A stretch of 64,000 nt of DNA from positions 11,836,001 through 11,900,000 of the forward strand of contig CM032230.1 in NCBI GenBank assembly GCA_019009955.1. The letters are read 5' to 3'. The notes under the pieces were generated by a model. The model had not been told where the DNA came from and did not search any database. It worked only from the letters and a program-made list of their open reading frames with translations. The position numbers were made by a program, and so were the translations under genes. The DNA comes from Riptortus pedestris. Lineage: Eukaryota; Arthropoda; Insecta; Hemiptera; Alydidae. Of this stretch, positions 23,106 through 35,480 are shown piece by piece. Each line of letters begins with the position of its first letter. Positions within the stretch are counted from its first letter, which is position 1.

Positions 23106-24480
23106 CGTCCAAAAATACAAGAAAAACAATCGTTGATCCCGATATTAATCTTTATGCAAAGACGTAAAAAGTCATACTATTCGGGAGAATAATACGTTAA
23201 TGTATAATAATGAAAAAGAAGAGCCTCAATAAACATACATAATTATTGCTTTAGCAATAATGTTCGGAAGTCAAGAACTTCATGTATCTCCTGAATTATC
23301 TTCCTCGCGCAATGTGGAAATAGCATGAAGCAATGGATATTTTCAAGCTTCTTATGACCTTCATAAGTAACTGACCCTTGAGTTAAAATGTAAATTTTCT
23401 TGAGGTTGCCAATCATGAGCAGAGAAGAGACAGATGAGAATGAAGGAGTTTCGCTTCTCCAGAAATGGAAAAGGTTGGTATCAATTAAATAAATATTTAT
23501 ACGATGAAGCTCAGTTGTGACACATCCCGTGTTCAGCTGAGATTCTTACTAACATATTCAGAAATCGTGAACGTGGGAAGACCACTCAAAGTCACTTTCC
23601 CTTCAAACAAGATCCAAATACTTCTTGAGAAGACACCTCTCCTCACTGTTGACGATGATGTGAAAACGTGAACTTCTAATTTGCATATTCGTGTTTTTAA
23701 ACACGTTAGAAATATACAAACAGATCCACTGTTTTCAATTAACAAACTATATATTGCGAAATTGTAGTGACTTTAAATCCTAATCGATCTGCTCTCAGCT
23801 CCTGACTTGAATATCAATAGACTAGGGTATGTGGGATCGCAAAAATAAAAAAATAGTTACATAAAGTTATTATCGTAGAATATATTCTTAAGGGAAACCG
23901 GCTCCGATGGAAAATTTATAATTTAGCTGTACTTATATTATAATTAGGAAGCAATTTCCTCTGGAACATAGAGTGGAATAATTTGAAAATATTTGGAGAA
24001 ATTTGAAATCGGAAGTCTGGATATGGTTGGCTTTTTAAAGGCATTAAGATACTTCATGAATCTTATTCATGCTACTTAATGAAGTTCGTGAATATTTGGG
24101 AGTAATGAATAAAGAAAACAACATTTCCAAGCCTCGTTTTGCGCAAGCAAGGCACACTTTTACAAGGTAGAGAATTATTTTTCTTTGAAGAATCGTAAAT
24201 GAGAGAAGTTACAAGCATTTGGTAATTTCGCCCAATGAGCTCTGTACCGATAGTATTAATAGCGAATAAGCTTCGAATGGTTGAGAAAATGGGATGAGCC
24301 ATCTCTGTACATCACTTCCAAACGAGTTTGTATTACGTGCAAGAAGTGGTCATTTTATTAGTATTCAAGGAATTTAGAGACTAGTTCCAATGTTATTTCA
24401 GGTTGATTTCTGAATGATAATTCAAGCAAGATAGACTGTCACGATGTCCATTTCGTTAAAATCTGGATTTGGGGATTATG
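23106..24480. other. AT-rich unique DNA
   Basis: No repeat family or domain recognised. Minus-strand frames of 70-76 codons (23533-23745, 24072-24302) are unremarkable. Confidence 0.4.
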
Positions 24481-25060
24481 AAAGCATTTAGTGCCTTCCA
24501 AAAGTGTAAACGATACCCAGGTTAGGTATCGCTGTATCTCCAGCGGAGAGTCGTGCGAGAATATTTGGATGCCGAGGGCGTGGGTAGGACCACCTGTTTA
24601 GCCCCCAACATCCCCAGAGGAAAGGTACCAAGCAGTGCTCAGCTCCTACGAGCTGTACTCGTCCCTTTTACTACACGAGTAAGGGAGAGCCGTCCTGGGA
24701 TATGGCGTAATCCGCAGAGTAAATTCTGAAGGTAATGGCCGCCGAGATGTAGTATGAATATATACATATATAGACTTGCCCAGCTGTGCTAACGGGCGGA
24801 GGGAGTGGCGAAGTACGTGGGAGGGACTTGGCCCACGCAGCAGCAAGGCCTCAAGCCCATTCACAAAGAGCGACCTACATTCGGCGACGATTCGGTTTCA
24901 TTCAGCTTTTAGTCAGCAACTCTTCAATATTCATCAACCAGTGCCACATCATCAGCCAAGGCTTCCCAAACACTTGCTCCTGCCACTTCCCTCTCGCCGG
25001 CAATCATCTCGCTGTCTGGACTTAAACCTTCCAAACTTACATTGTATCTCCCTGATAAGC
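24481..25060. other. GC-balanced unique block, possible exon or promoter
   Basis: Composition changes markedly here. Plus-strand frames at 24776-25120 (114 codons) and 24786-25025 overlap in two phases. Neither has a recognisable domain, and both are rich in serine, proline and histidine. An untranslated exon or promoter is possible, but I see no TATA-Inr pair I would defend. Confidence 0.2.
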
Positions 25061-25676
25061 GAAACCATAAAATATTGCCTTATGAATATGACAAACCTGT
25101 TCTCTTATCCTCAAATCTAAACCCTACGTTTAGAGAGTTTCTTTGATTTCTAAAAAAGACATGAATTACAGATGTCACGGATAATGTAGTAAGACAGATT
25201 GCCGTCCGAAAGATGCTATTAGAATATTTATTTTTTAAGGAAAAGGTCACCAAAAATATACTTATCACCATTAATAACCTGTAATCCAGTTTTATTGACT
25301 GAAATCTCGATATTCCAATTGCTAGTCTCACGAGTTTTATCAAATAATTTTGCTTAGTGCTTTCCTTAAACTGCAAATACACGTTCAGAATGTTTATGAC
25401 CTTTCTGAAAGATGGTGTTAATAGAACCTTGTCCCGTGAATTATAGGAAGCTAATTAATCTTATGAACTGCCATGATCAGGAAGTGTCCTTGTAAGAACA
25501 ATGACCCTGAATCAAAATTTACACATCATCCCACCCATTGCCAGATAAAGTAATAATGCTCTCTCTATTTAATAATATAGATGTGTAAGGAGTATCTGGT
25601 AGCCTTAGCGTAATTAAAGATACACTGCAGTTCATGGACCGTGAAGAAAATATGGCACCCAGCAGACTGGCCAAAA
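25061..25676. other. AT-rich unique DNA
   Basis: A minus-strand frame at 25080-25382 (100 codons) is hydrophobic in its middle but carries no known motif. Otherwise nothing seen. Confidence 0.35.
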
Positions 25677-26073
25677 CAAAAGTCCGTCACGCAGGGACTG
25701 CGTAAACTAAGCAGATTTCCCACGTGAAGTTTTACAATAGAGAAATTTCACGAGAGTCTAGCAGTTAAGGAAACGGCCGAACTAGCTTTTGGCGGGAAAG
25801 TCACCCGTCCGTTAGCCGCCCAGATTTAATAAAAATGCAAATATCTCGGTTAATATTCTTGATAGAGAATAAATATATATGACAATATTTATAGTAAATT
25901 TAATTTGCAATAAGATTGATTCTGTACAATTTTTATATAGTAACGGAGATATTTTGAATTTTCGAAAATCCTCCATTCCGTTAACGAACTTGATCTTTCT
26001 TTTTACATAAAACGACTAAATATCGAGTTTGGTAACGATCAAACAAAAATTGCGACCGCTAGAGCGGTAACAG

Positions 26074-26141
<68 letters not shown>

Positions 26142-26282
26142 TTTTGAACGGATCTCATTTTCGTCATCTACTAGTTAGGATCGATGGACATTTGAAGAAA
26201 AATTTCATGAGTACAACCTCGATAGCTGATTTCCTTTAAGGGAAATCTACTAATGATTTCCTTTAAGGGAAATCTGCTAAAA
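25677..26282 (-). mobile_element. Family A element, complete, with duplicated 5' terminus
   Basis: The hairpin end AGTCCGTCACGCAGGGACTG starts at 25680. Second-block landmarks are well preserved. The (TA)n core is at 26079-26138 and the first block reads GGATCTCATTTTCGTCATCT. The terminal palindrome occurs twice in tandem (about 26228-26254 and 26255-26281, ~27-base period). Duplicated ends of this kind fit rolling-circle replication that passed one end signal. Confidence 0.9.
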
Positions 26283-27275
26283 TGAGTGAAGAAGGGGTGG
26301 GGAGGTTGTGGAGCTCAAGTCGGGAGGATTATCCGTTGTACACTACAAGCCGTGGGAAGGACGCATGCACGCACACAAACCCACAAGCAAACAAACGTAC
26401 TCATTTACGTATATATGTAAATTTTACACTTATCCAACACAAATCTCATCCCACATAGACGTTAAGTACCAGGAAGCCAGGACTTCTTCCCGACTATTGT
26501 TACGCAACGTAACTCCTCAAACAAATATTTTCGAATTCCCTCCGTAAATTTTGATAAGCTCAGACATCGAATGGCATTGTGGGGATTTTAACGGACGAAC
26601 CGAAGTAGCTACTGGCTATTACTAAGTGGATTTAGAATATTTTATAAGAAAATATGGCATTAAAAGTATTATATACGAATTATGTAATGTGTTAAAAAGC
26701 ATCTTTTTATCGAATAAAAATTTATATGACGGTTTTCCTTCAAGTAATTTGTGTTTTAATTGGGTTACAGTCTACACACTAATATAACCGTTTTAAGGAA
26801 AACGTCAAATAGAAAAAAGTTTATCTTTTACGATCAATCTCGCTATTGTATTAATACAGCTTAGAGTTTAAAAATATTATTATTGAGGTATTACAAAGGC
26901 AGGTGTGATCAAGCATTAAATCTTTTTTATGAACACGCTATTAATTATTTGAGTGTTGGGTATAAATTGTTATTCATTTAGCTTTATCTCAAAATGATCC
27001 CCATTCTTTCTCCGTAGCATATAAATAGCTTCAAATTCGAAGATTACTCAGACATGAATAAGTACGTTTCTTGACAAAGGTACACAAATTCGGAAGTGGT
27101 TTCTTTCAAAAAGGTTGGTAAATTTGAATATGTGTATCATTTAATAATGAACAGTGAATTACATGAGGCAATATAGCTGTATTTCCAGAATGAATCTAGG
27201 AGAGCTTAAAATCTCTGCACGAATCCCTCGAGTCTCACTTGGGGCGGCTAAACATCTTTAAGATCTGCAATGCCA
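26283..27275. other. AT-rich unique DNA
   Basis: A plus-strand frame at 26308-26547 (79 codons) has no recognised domain. Nothing else seen. Confidence 0.4.
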
Positions 27276-28220
27276 AAAAGTCCGTCAAGCAGGGGCTGCA
27301 TAAACTAAGAAGATTTCCCAAGCGAAGGTTCACAGTAGTTAAATATACAAACTGGTAACATCACAGCAAATATTACGTGAATAGATACAAGCGGTAATGA
27401 GAAATCTTTCAGTTACAAGATAATAACTCTAAAACAGAAAGCGTCTGAATTGTAAAAAAACAGACCAGCCAACCTGAATTCTAGACCGGAAAGAAAAACC
27501 ATTAATGAAATATATCTGAATATAATACATTAATTTTATTGAAAACTAATTACTATAGCTAATGCTGCAATTTGTAATGAATCAGAATAATTTTAATCTC
27601 AATTAATTAAATTTTAGTAATCCAAGAATAAAAGAAGGGGGGGGGGGGTGATCAACAGAACGTATTTGCATATATCTCACAATGTAAAAGTTCAATGAAA
27701 ACAATATTCCTAATTTAACCTTGTAATGAAGTGGTTCATGATATCACAACTTATTATAAACATTACATGAGTAGGAGTGGGGGTTTACTGAAAGCCGAAA
27801 ACTATAAAATCCAAATATCTCGGTTAATATTCATGATAGAGAATATGTATAGAACAATATTTATAGAGCATTTAATTAGCAATAGGATTAGTCCTATACC
27901 ATTTTTCGATCCGACGTATAGTAATGGAGATATTTCGAATTTAATTATCCTCCTCTAAACCCCCTCCCTTCCCACAGGTCAGATTTCACTCATTAACGAA
28001 CTTGATCTTTATTTTTGCATAAAACGATTAAATATCGAGTTTGGTAGCGATCTAACAAAAACCGACCACTAGAGCGTTAACAGACTATATATATATATAA
28101 TTTTAAACGGGCCTCAATTTCATCATCTCCTGGGTAGGATCGATGGCCATTTGAAGACATTTTTAAAAAATCGCAGCGTGAGTACGAACTCAATAGCTGA
28201 GCTAAGGGAAATCTGCTAAA
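27276..28220 (-). mobile_element. Family A element, long subfamily
   Basis: Both termini are present: GTCCGTCAAGCAGGGGCTGC at 27280 and GGGAAATCTGCT at about 28206. The 27340-27720 segment (TGAAATATATCTGAATATAA, TTTTAGTAATCCAAGAATAA) is shared with the copy at 37641-38750 but not with the short form, so it defines a subfamily. The (TA)n core is only 15 bases (28085-28099). A G run lies at 27638-27648. Confidence 0.85.
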
Positions 28221-28499
28221 ATGGAAGCTACAGAGGAGAGAGGAATTCACCCCGTCCCTCTTAAAGAGGATTTCATTGTTGGATATTCCAATGCAGAAGG
28301 CAACTGGCAACCATTGCATCTATTTGTAACTCCCTTCTGACCAATGAGCACATGATGCCCTCTGGGAGACCATTGGAGGCTTAGAGTATGAGCGGCACAA
28401 GCGTCACTCGTGGCCATAGTATTTGAGGAGGAAATCACAATGTACATATGTAAATGTATCTAGAACGGCCCCATTCATGCATATTCTTCTAAATCACTT
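28221..28499. other. Unique GC-balanced DNA
   Basis: Two minus-strand frames overlap (28077-28319, 28247-28447) without a domain. No repeat recognised. Confidence 0.35.
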
Positions 28500-28720
28500 T
28501 CATTGATGGTCCGAGGCGGGGATATGGAAAGGAGGGGAAGTAGGACCGGTACTCCCCCCCCCTTCCCCTCCGCCTGTATGGCCATTCACATCGCCGCTAA
28601 TTAAACACCTCTATAATTATATTAATCTTTTATTGAAATGCAGCCCCAGTGAAAGTTGTACTGGCCGACTACTGTCTTTGTCGAGGACAAATCCTATTTT
28701 ATAGTTTTTTTTTGTATTGT
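28500..28720. promoter_or_regulatory. Candidate regulatory block
   Basis: Unique GC-balanced segment with GCCAT (Pho/YY1 core, 28581-28585) and TAATTA (homeodomain core, 28598-28603), next to a C run and a purine-rich stretch. Inference from motifs only. Confidence 0.2.
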
Positions 28721-30383
28721 TTTCTTTTTTTTTCACGCAACTGGAAAAAAAAAAAAAAATATGACTTGGGACCCCACATGATTTCCTTTTACACCTATTA
28801 AATTAAATATACAAAATGTTTCCCTACAGTTCATTTAAAATTGTGTCATTTGAAACTGGCATATGATATCTCAGTTCCAATCCGTTCAATCAAAAAATAT
28901 CATAGAACATAATTTATAAATATTTTTGTGATAAAAAAAAACCCCCGAGGCTATACAAATCTCCTGTATCTTTTATAGGAAGGAAGAAAATTGTATTTTT
29001 TTTTTTTTTATTATTTTCGCCTTCCCCTAAACCTTCCTTCAATTTAAGTCCCTTCCTATCAAAAGTAGTACACAATTTGTTGTTACACAGAGTTCATAAT
29101 ATGAAATTTCTACATTCTAAAGGCAACAGTTTTTCTAGTTATGAGACACGTAAAGACGACATGCTAAAATTGGTTGAAAGTGGGTTCAGGAAAGGAATGT
29201 ATGTATAATTCATAAGGAAATTGGATGCGACACAATTGCATGGATTATTTTTATTATTATTGGATTAGCTATGAATGTTAAGGCATGGATCTTAATGAAC
29301 TTGATAAGAGTTGTGGGTCCGTCACTCAACTGGGCAATTCGAATCTTTTTATTGACGAACAGAGTAGTAACCTGTAGAAAACCGCCCGAACTGCCGTAGT
29401 TGCATAAAGAGGACTTATCATAAATTAAATAAATATCATTTGCTAGATTTGTATATTTAGCAGAAAACGAGAATGGATTAACTCAACAGTGGTAGTCCAA
29501 CCTATGTTGATGTTCAATTGACATTCCAACTCATGTGATATTTGCTTTGCTTTGCTTTCCTTTGCGTGTGGATAGTTTTGTAATTTATTTTAACGAGTTT
29601 GAGAGACCCGTTTTCATTTTTTTTTAGATTGATTAATAAAAGTGGCTATTTGAAAGTTTCGTGTACTTCTGAATAGTCTTCATCCAAAAAAAAGAAGGCA
29701 CAGAGGTACATAGCAAGTAGGATCTAAGTGTCCCACACCCTTACTAACAGGTAATACCTTAAATGTTTTTAAAAAAGTAAGAATACATCAAATACAGTGT
29801 AATTTAATATTAATTATTGATATTTTGAAAACCAATTAAAATGATTTTTTTTTCTTCTGGGAAGCCCAACACAAGACGGTTGGAACGTGATGAGGGAAGG
29901 TTGCCAAACGTAATTAGGAAGAGTAATAAAACATGCTGAAGGGAATGCTGTAAACTGTAATGGTACAAAAAAAGAAGAAAATGTATAAAAATAGTGAAAC
30001 GTGCTGTAGATGCAAAGCGTTCATAGATTGAGCTGAGAGCTGAGCCGGTGCCAAGGTCTGCAGAGCAATTAGGAGGATCAGCTGGCCGCCTGCCAGCCAT
30101 TTTACACGTCTACCAACTCCCGCGTTAAAATCTCCAGCAATAAATAGAGTCCTCAATATTTACCCTTAAAAGCATGTCAGCAAACAAGAAATATGTTAAC
30201 TATGAAAACTATAGGAAAAATAAGTTGTACTTAAGCTGTTGAAATCAATTTTTAGAGTGATATGAATAATACTTCCCTTCTTCTTCCTAAGCTAGCCTTC
30301 CGATGCAAAAGGACTAATTTAACAAACAAGCAAATAAGTCACATACAAATAAAAAACGTTAGTAAAGTTTTTCGATAGGAGTG
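28721..30383. other. AT-rich unique DNA
   Basis: Several A/T runs (28744-28759, 28996-29010). Overlapping minus-strand frames at 29810-30156 in two phases have no recognised domain. No gene supported. Confidence 0.4.
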
Positions 30384-30530
30384 TCCTGCTTTGCGAGAGC
30401 GAAAATTGGACTCTTCTCATTGGAGAATATAATAAATAGATTAGAACCAATGGAAATGTGGATTTGTCGCAGACTCATCAGATCAAGTAGGCCTACTAAG
30501 AAATTCCACTTGGAAGTCCCAATGAGTTAA
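30384..30530 (+). pseudogene. LINE reverse-transcriptase-like relic
   Basis: In the frame of the AAT at 30435 the translation reads RLEPMEMWICRRLIRSS. This resembles the RLEAFEMWCYRRMLRISW segment found just after the reverse transcriptase domain of many non-LTR retrotransposons. The frame is open for about 48 codons and ends at TAA near 30528. The stretch is short and diverged, with no palm motif visible, so this is a fragment at best. It lies immediately upstream of the family A copy at 30.58 kb. Confidence 0.4.
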
Positions 30531-30580
30531 GCGGAAGTAAAAGTCTTATCGTGGCCATGGAAAGAAGGTGGGAGATCTCA

Positions 30581-30744
30581 TATTAGCAGATGAGCTATTG
30601 CCCCTTACGGGGAATGAGCTATTGAGGTTGTATCATGACACGATTTCCGAAAAATGTTTTCAAAGTGTCCATCGATCCTACAGTAGAGATGAAAAAAATC
30701 AGGTCCGTTCAAAATACACACACACACACACTCTCTATCTCTCT

Positions 30745-30810
<66 letters not shown>

Positions 30811-31040
30811 ATGCATGTATTATGACTATTATTATTTATTAAAGTCCATTTTTTGCTAGTATGTATAAATGGGATGGGTTATCCACCCACCTTTTCCTAG
30901 CCAGGACTGGACGAAGGATTTTATCCAATGTGTTTGTCACTTAAAAAATTCCTTCCTACCCGGCGGCAATCAAACTCTGGGTTTATCATGAGACATTAAT
31001 GCTTTGACAAACATTGCTAACCTGAGCCCCAAATAAATAA

Positions 31041-31097
<57 letters not shown>

Positions 31098-31560
31098 TGT
31101 TAACGCTCTCGGTGCAATTTTTATTTGCTCCTTAACAAACTCTATATTTATACATTTTATTGAATACTGAAGTCCAAGCTCATTAAATAAATCGGATCTG
31201 TGTGAGGGGGTGGGGTTTAAAGGGGGAGAATTTCGAAAAATCAAAATACTACCGTTATTCTACGATGGATTGAAAAATTATATAGAACAATCTTATTATA
31301 AATGTAATTTCCTATAAATGTTGTAATATACATGTTTATTCCTAAATATTTATAGTATGTTTTCAGCTTTCAGTAAAATTCCACTTCTACTCATTTTCAC
31401 TTTAAGTACTTCACTAAAAATCCGAAGTCCAACTAACAATTTGATTCCTGTTTACATGGGGAGAATTAGAAAATAAATGGCCAGGTGAGGTCATCAGCAT
31501 ATTATATACCAGTGCGTGGGAAATCTGCTTGGTATACGCTACACCTTTAAGTAGGGTTTT
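30581..31560 (+). mobile_element. Family A element split by a SINE in its (TA)n core
   Basis: A partly decayed head palindrome and a first block ending TCCGTTCAAAA are followed by (CA)n, a CT-rich stretch and (TA)n (30749-30798). Then comes a SINE (30826-31030), more (TA)n (31043-31094) and TGTCTGTTAACGCTCTCGGT opening the second block. The 3' 12-mer is intact near 31527, while the hairpin has decayed to TATACGCTACACC. Confidence 0.85.
30826..31030 (-). mobile_element. tRNA-derived SINE inside a (TA)n core
   Basis: Nearly full-length copy. On the minus strand it runs from GGGGCTCAGGTTAGCAATGT (31030) to TTTGCTAGT...-type body and an AATAAATAATAAT tail. It is inserted in the microsatellite core of the family A copy at 30581-31560. 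Any target duplication is obscured by the (TA)n. Confidence 0.8.
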
Positions 31561-31930
31561 TTTCAATGTCAAGCAATTAAAACAAGTATGCGCACCCCTG
31601 GGGCCACTCGGGATATTTCCAAAGATATAAGGTTTCTTTTTTCCTGGAATATTAATAGATGGACTCCAGGGTTTATAACTGTGGAGTTGCTATTTGTCTC
31701 GACCACTTGACGGTAGATGCCGTCTATATGGTTGATGTAAGGACTAATTGAAATGAGTGTGCGAAGAATGTCGGGGGGCTTATAGTTCCACTGACAGGGC
31801 TATTATTACAAGCGTTGTTCTGGGAGAGGGCCGACAGCAGCAAAAAACCCCTAGAGGGCGCTCGCCACAAAAAAACTTGTCTAGGAGCGGGGAAAAAAAG
31901 AGTCGATTTGGTTGTGGATCATTGGTGTGA
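31561..31930. promoter_or_regulatory. Candidate regulatory block with a CTCF-type motif
   Basis: Unique, GC-balanced DNA. CCCCTAGAGGGCGC at 31848-31861 agrees at 13 of 14 positions with the CTCF core CCASYAGRKGGCRS and fully with the insect form YAGRKGGCGC. No repeats lie in the block. CTCF is present in most insects. Binding here is inferred. Confidence 0.35.
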
Positions 31931-32436
31931 AAGGTATTGACTATAAATCTATCGGGGGTAGGGCAGGCTTGCCATCCTCACAATCCAACCCTTGTTTTTA
32001 GTGTTTTTTTGCCTCTGCCGCGGTGGCCAGACTGTTTGTTTGTAAGCTTCGCCCAAAGAGGTTGTTCCACCTCACGTACTCAACTTCTTATGTCAAGTTT
32101 ATCATTTCGTTTTAAGTATGTCTCGAAATAGAATTGGGGTCCGTTTCGGAAGACGCCTGCAGCTTACGCATTCAATAAATATGATTACTATTATGAAATA
32201 GCTGAATATGCAGGAGAACTAGATTTTTCCTATATGCTGCCCCATGTAGAACAACTGAAATGCTCACATGAAAGCTACAATATGACCTTGCAAACAACAA
32301 TATATTCTGAATGTTGAAAGGCCTATAAGGGAATAAAAGAAATCGAAGGCATGAGACAAACATAATGTTGTTAACCTATATTATATTTCAAGTCTGCTTA
32401 CATAGGTTTTATTACAGAAAAATAGATCTGTAGCAT
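31931..32436. other. Unique DNA
   Basis: Frames at 31937-32131 (plus) and 32172-32363 (minus) carry no domain. Nothing recognised. Confidence 0.35.
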
Positions 32437-32690
32437 GTCTAGCACGTGGGTAATCTGTGGTTGGCAGGCTTTTTTTTTCTGTTCCATACGAAAGTTGAAC
32501 AATTAATTATTTCATGTAAAACTAAAGATCATGTTTGTTAATGGTTAGGGACATCGGGACTAGAATGAAAGAGTGGGAATATTGCACTTCACATAATAAA
32601 ATGGTATATAACGTACGTTTTTTATTCGCTATTTAATTTAATTGCCATTCTACACGTTGTACTCGGTATATTAACTTAAAATATATATAC
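32437..32690 (+). mobile_element. Family A fragments in altered order
   Basis: A decayed 3' terminus (GCACGTGGGTAATCTGTGGT) precedes second-module sequence (TTTCATGTAAAACTAAAGAT, then TGTTTGTTAATGG). That is the reverse of the normal order, so these are either two partial copies or a tandem junction. Confidence 0.45.
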
Positions 32691-32698
32691 ATATATTA

Positions 32699-33243
32699 AT
32701 TTTAGCAGATTTTCCTTAAGAGAAATCAGCTATTTAGGTAGTACTCAAGACGCGATTTCAAGAATTTTCTTCAAATGTCCATCGATCCTCCTAGTAGCAT
32801 TAACTCACATCAGGGAATCGGGGGGGGGGGCTGGGTCATGTATTATTTATATAATTTGGCCGTTAACGCTCTAACAGTCGCTTGGTATTTAATCGTTTTA
32901 TGTAAAAAGAATGTTCGTTAATGGCTCCAAAATCCGACCAGTGGGAGAGGGGGTGGTTAGAGGGGAGGAATTTCAAAAACTCCTAATTTCTCTGTCGGAT
33001 CGAAAACTTTTGTAGAACCGAACTTATTGAAAATGTAACGTTTTATAAATGTTGTTATGTACGTTTTTGCACTATCTTGATTATTAACCGAGATATTTGC
33101 ATTTTATAGTTTTTGGTCTTTAGCAGAATTACCAAATATTGTTCTCATACGTGCTAAATTTTACTTTTTGAAATAAATGCAAATAAGTGACCCACGTGGG
33201 AAATCTGCTTAGTTCACACAGCCCCTGTGTGACCGACGTTTTA
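32699..33243 (+). mobile_element. Family A element lacking a (TA)n core
   Basis: The head (AGCAGATTTTCC...) and 3' hairpin (CACACAGCCCCTGTGTGACC, with compensating base changes that keep the stem) are both present. The (TA)n is replaced by a short AT-rich spacer after a G run at 32821-32830. The paired changes in the hairpin arms (ACACAG/CTGTGT) are notable. Confidence 0.85.
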
Positions 33244-33900
33244 GTCTTATAAAAATCCCTCGGACCTCGTGAAATTTTCGCTTTAAGCTGTTACATCAAT
33301 AAATCCATTATACGAAAATTAAATTTCAAGTCCTATTATCAAATTGTTCATGCTGTAGAGGCAACACAGAATTGAATTTCAAATGATAACACCCAACTCG
33401 TGGGAATATGCTTGGATATATGGGAACACTTGAGTGACGGAACCTTTAATCTTAATTCGTCCTTGCTATTTCATTGTATATCTAAAAAAAAGCGTAGTCG
33501 GTGAGGCTAGGTTGCCCCTATCAGTACTGTGGGAATCTGTAAACAGTGTGTCTATATTGTGTAAGAGTTTATTTTCTAGGCTTCTACGTAATAGTGTTAT
33601 AAAAGCGAACTATTTTTAGGAGAACTATTTCATTATTTTTAATCTATATCCTTTTTTGCTTCACAACAAATGTCTAACGGTTAGGGAAAGAATTGCATCG
33701 GTTCTCGAATATGGAAAGCAGGCAGTCCGGGTTTATTTATTTACGATCAGCTGATTATGATAAGATATATCCAAAAGGTTATTGATAAGGGTGTTCCCGC
33801 CATAAATGTGTAAAGCCCGCCACGTGTCTGAGGAGGTAGGCGAGGATAATCATGAGGCCTTGAGGATCTCTCCTTTGTCCCATTTCCAATAATAGAGAAG
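33244..33900. other. AT-rich DNA with a possible 3' end relic
   Basis: At about 33389-33442 a string like ACTCGTGGGAATATGCTTGG and then GAGTGACGGA recalls a decayed family A terminus. The rest is unique. No gene supported. Confidence 0.3.
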
Positions 33901-35480
33901 CAAATAGAAAACCAACCAATCGCTCACTCCTTCCAACCAAACACTCACTCCACAACTACGAATTTCACACGAATCAAAACCAAGTTCTCACTCTTCACGA
34001 ACTTCTCCGTTAACTTGCAGTACTCCCTTCTAAAACACAGCTCACACTAAGCACTCAGTCACTGGAACCAATTTCGCACTTAGCACTCACTCCACGAATT
34101 TCACAGCAGTGGCTTACTCCAATTAAGCCCCCAATCTATACCTAATACTCAATCCTCATGTACTTCTTCCTTCACTTGGACTACTCTCTTATCACACACC
34201 TCACACTAAGCACTCCGTCCCAGGAACCAACTTCGCACTAAGCACTCAGGCCCAGGAACCAATTAAACAATAAGCAGCCAGTCCCAGGAACCAACTTCAC
34301 ACTAAGCACTGAGTCCCAGGAACCAACTTCACACTAAGCACTCAGGCCCAGGAACCAATTAAACAATAAGCAGTCAGTCCCAGGAACCAACTTCACACTA
34401 AGCACTCAGGCCCAGGAACCAACTTCACACTAAGCAGTCAGTCCCAGGAACCAACTTAACACTAAGCACTCAGTCCCAGGAACCAACTTTACATTAAGCA
34501 CTCAGGCCCAGGAACCAATTAAACAATAAGCAGTCAGTCCCAGGAACCAACTTCACACTAAGCACTCAGGCCCAGGAACCAATTAAACAATAAGCACTCA
34601 GGCCCAGGAACCAACTTCACACTAAGCACTCAGTCCCAGGAACCAACTTCACAATAAGCACTCAGTCCCAGGAACCAACTTCACACTAAGCACTCACTCC
34701 ACGACAACCACTGATTTCACAGCAGTTGCTCACTCCATATAAGTACTGAATCACTCTTCATGAACTGTCCCCTTCACTTGCAGCACTTACTTCAGTAATA
34801 CAATTCGCCTCTTAATAATAACTACTCTTCGGACTTTTCTTGCTTCATCATCAATACTAAGCCCTCACAGAATTTCACTAAAACAGTTGAACAGTATGAA
34901 CACAATTCACAATAGAACTATCACACAAAAAGCACCGAGTTATCTACTGAAATGCCACTCCACAATAATTTTTTTTCCTCAGGCAAAGAACCTATCAGCT
35001 GTCCACTATACTACTGCTCGCATCACAGCAGATTAAGTTCACAATAAGGAGACGTTGCGGCTTAAGAACTAACACCACAACTACCTCTATATGTCCAAAG
35101 TAAGCATTCGCTACACAATAAGCACCACACACTAATTAAATACCCACGCCAGAATACACCACAGTTAAGCAGCAGTAGTCGTTGACTGTCACTCCCTAGC
35201 TACCACTTACATCAGAACAATCTACTGTAAGCACTAACTCCACAGTAAGCACTCCGTCGCAATCACACTCCACAATAAGCACGAGCTCAATAAAAAATAA
35301 GTCACTCCAAACTAACGGATTATGCCACAATAAGCACTTAGTCATCAACATTCAATCAGTAACAGCCACTCACAACAAACTAGACTTATGTCCTCATTCT
35401 ACAATAAGCACCAGTTCCACAAAAAGCACTAACTCAATGAGAAGCTCTCAATCTACAAAAATTCCATAGTAAGCAATTAC
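33901..35480 (+). repeat. 32-base minisatellite with decayed flanks
   Basis: The core array (about 34201-34698) has 15 units marked by CCCAGGAACC and a 32-base spacing. Two unit types alternate: AACTTCACACTAAGCACTCA and AATTAAACAATAAGCAGTCA. To both sides (33901-34200, 34699-35480) the words AATAAGCACT and CACTCACTCCAC recur irregularly, so the array once covered at least 1.5 kb. No coding content. Confidence 0.9.
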
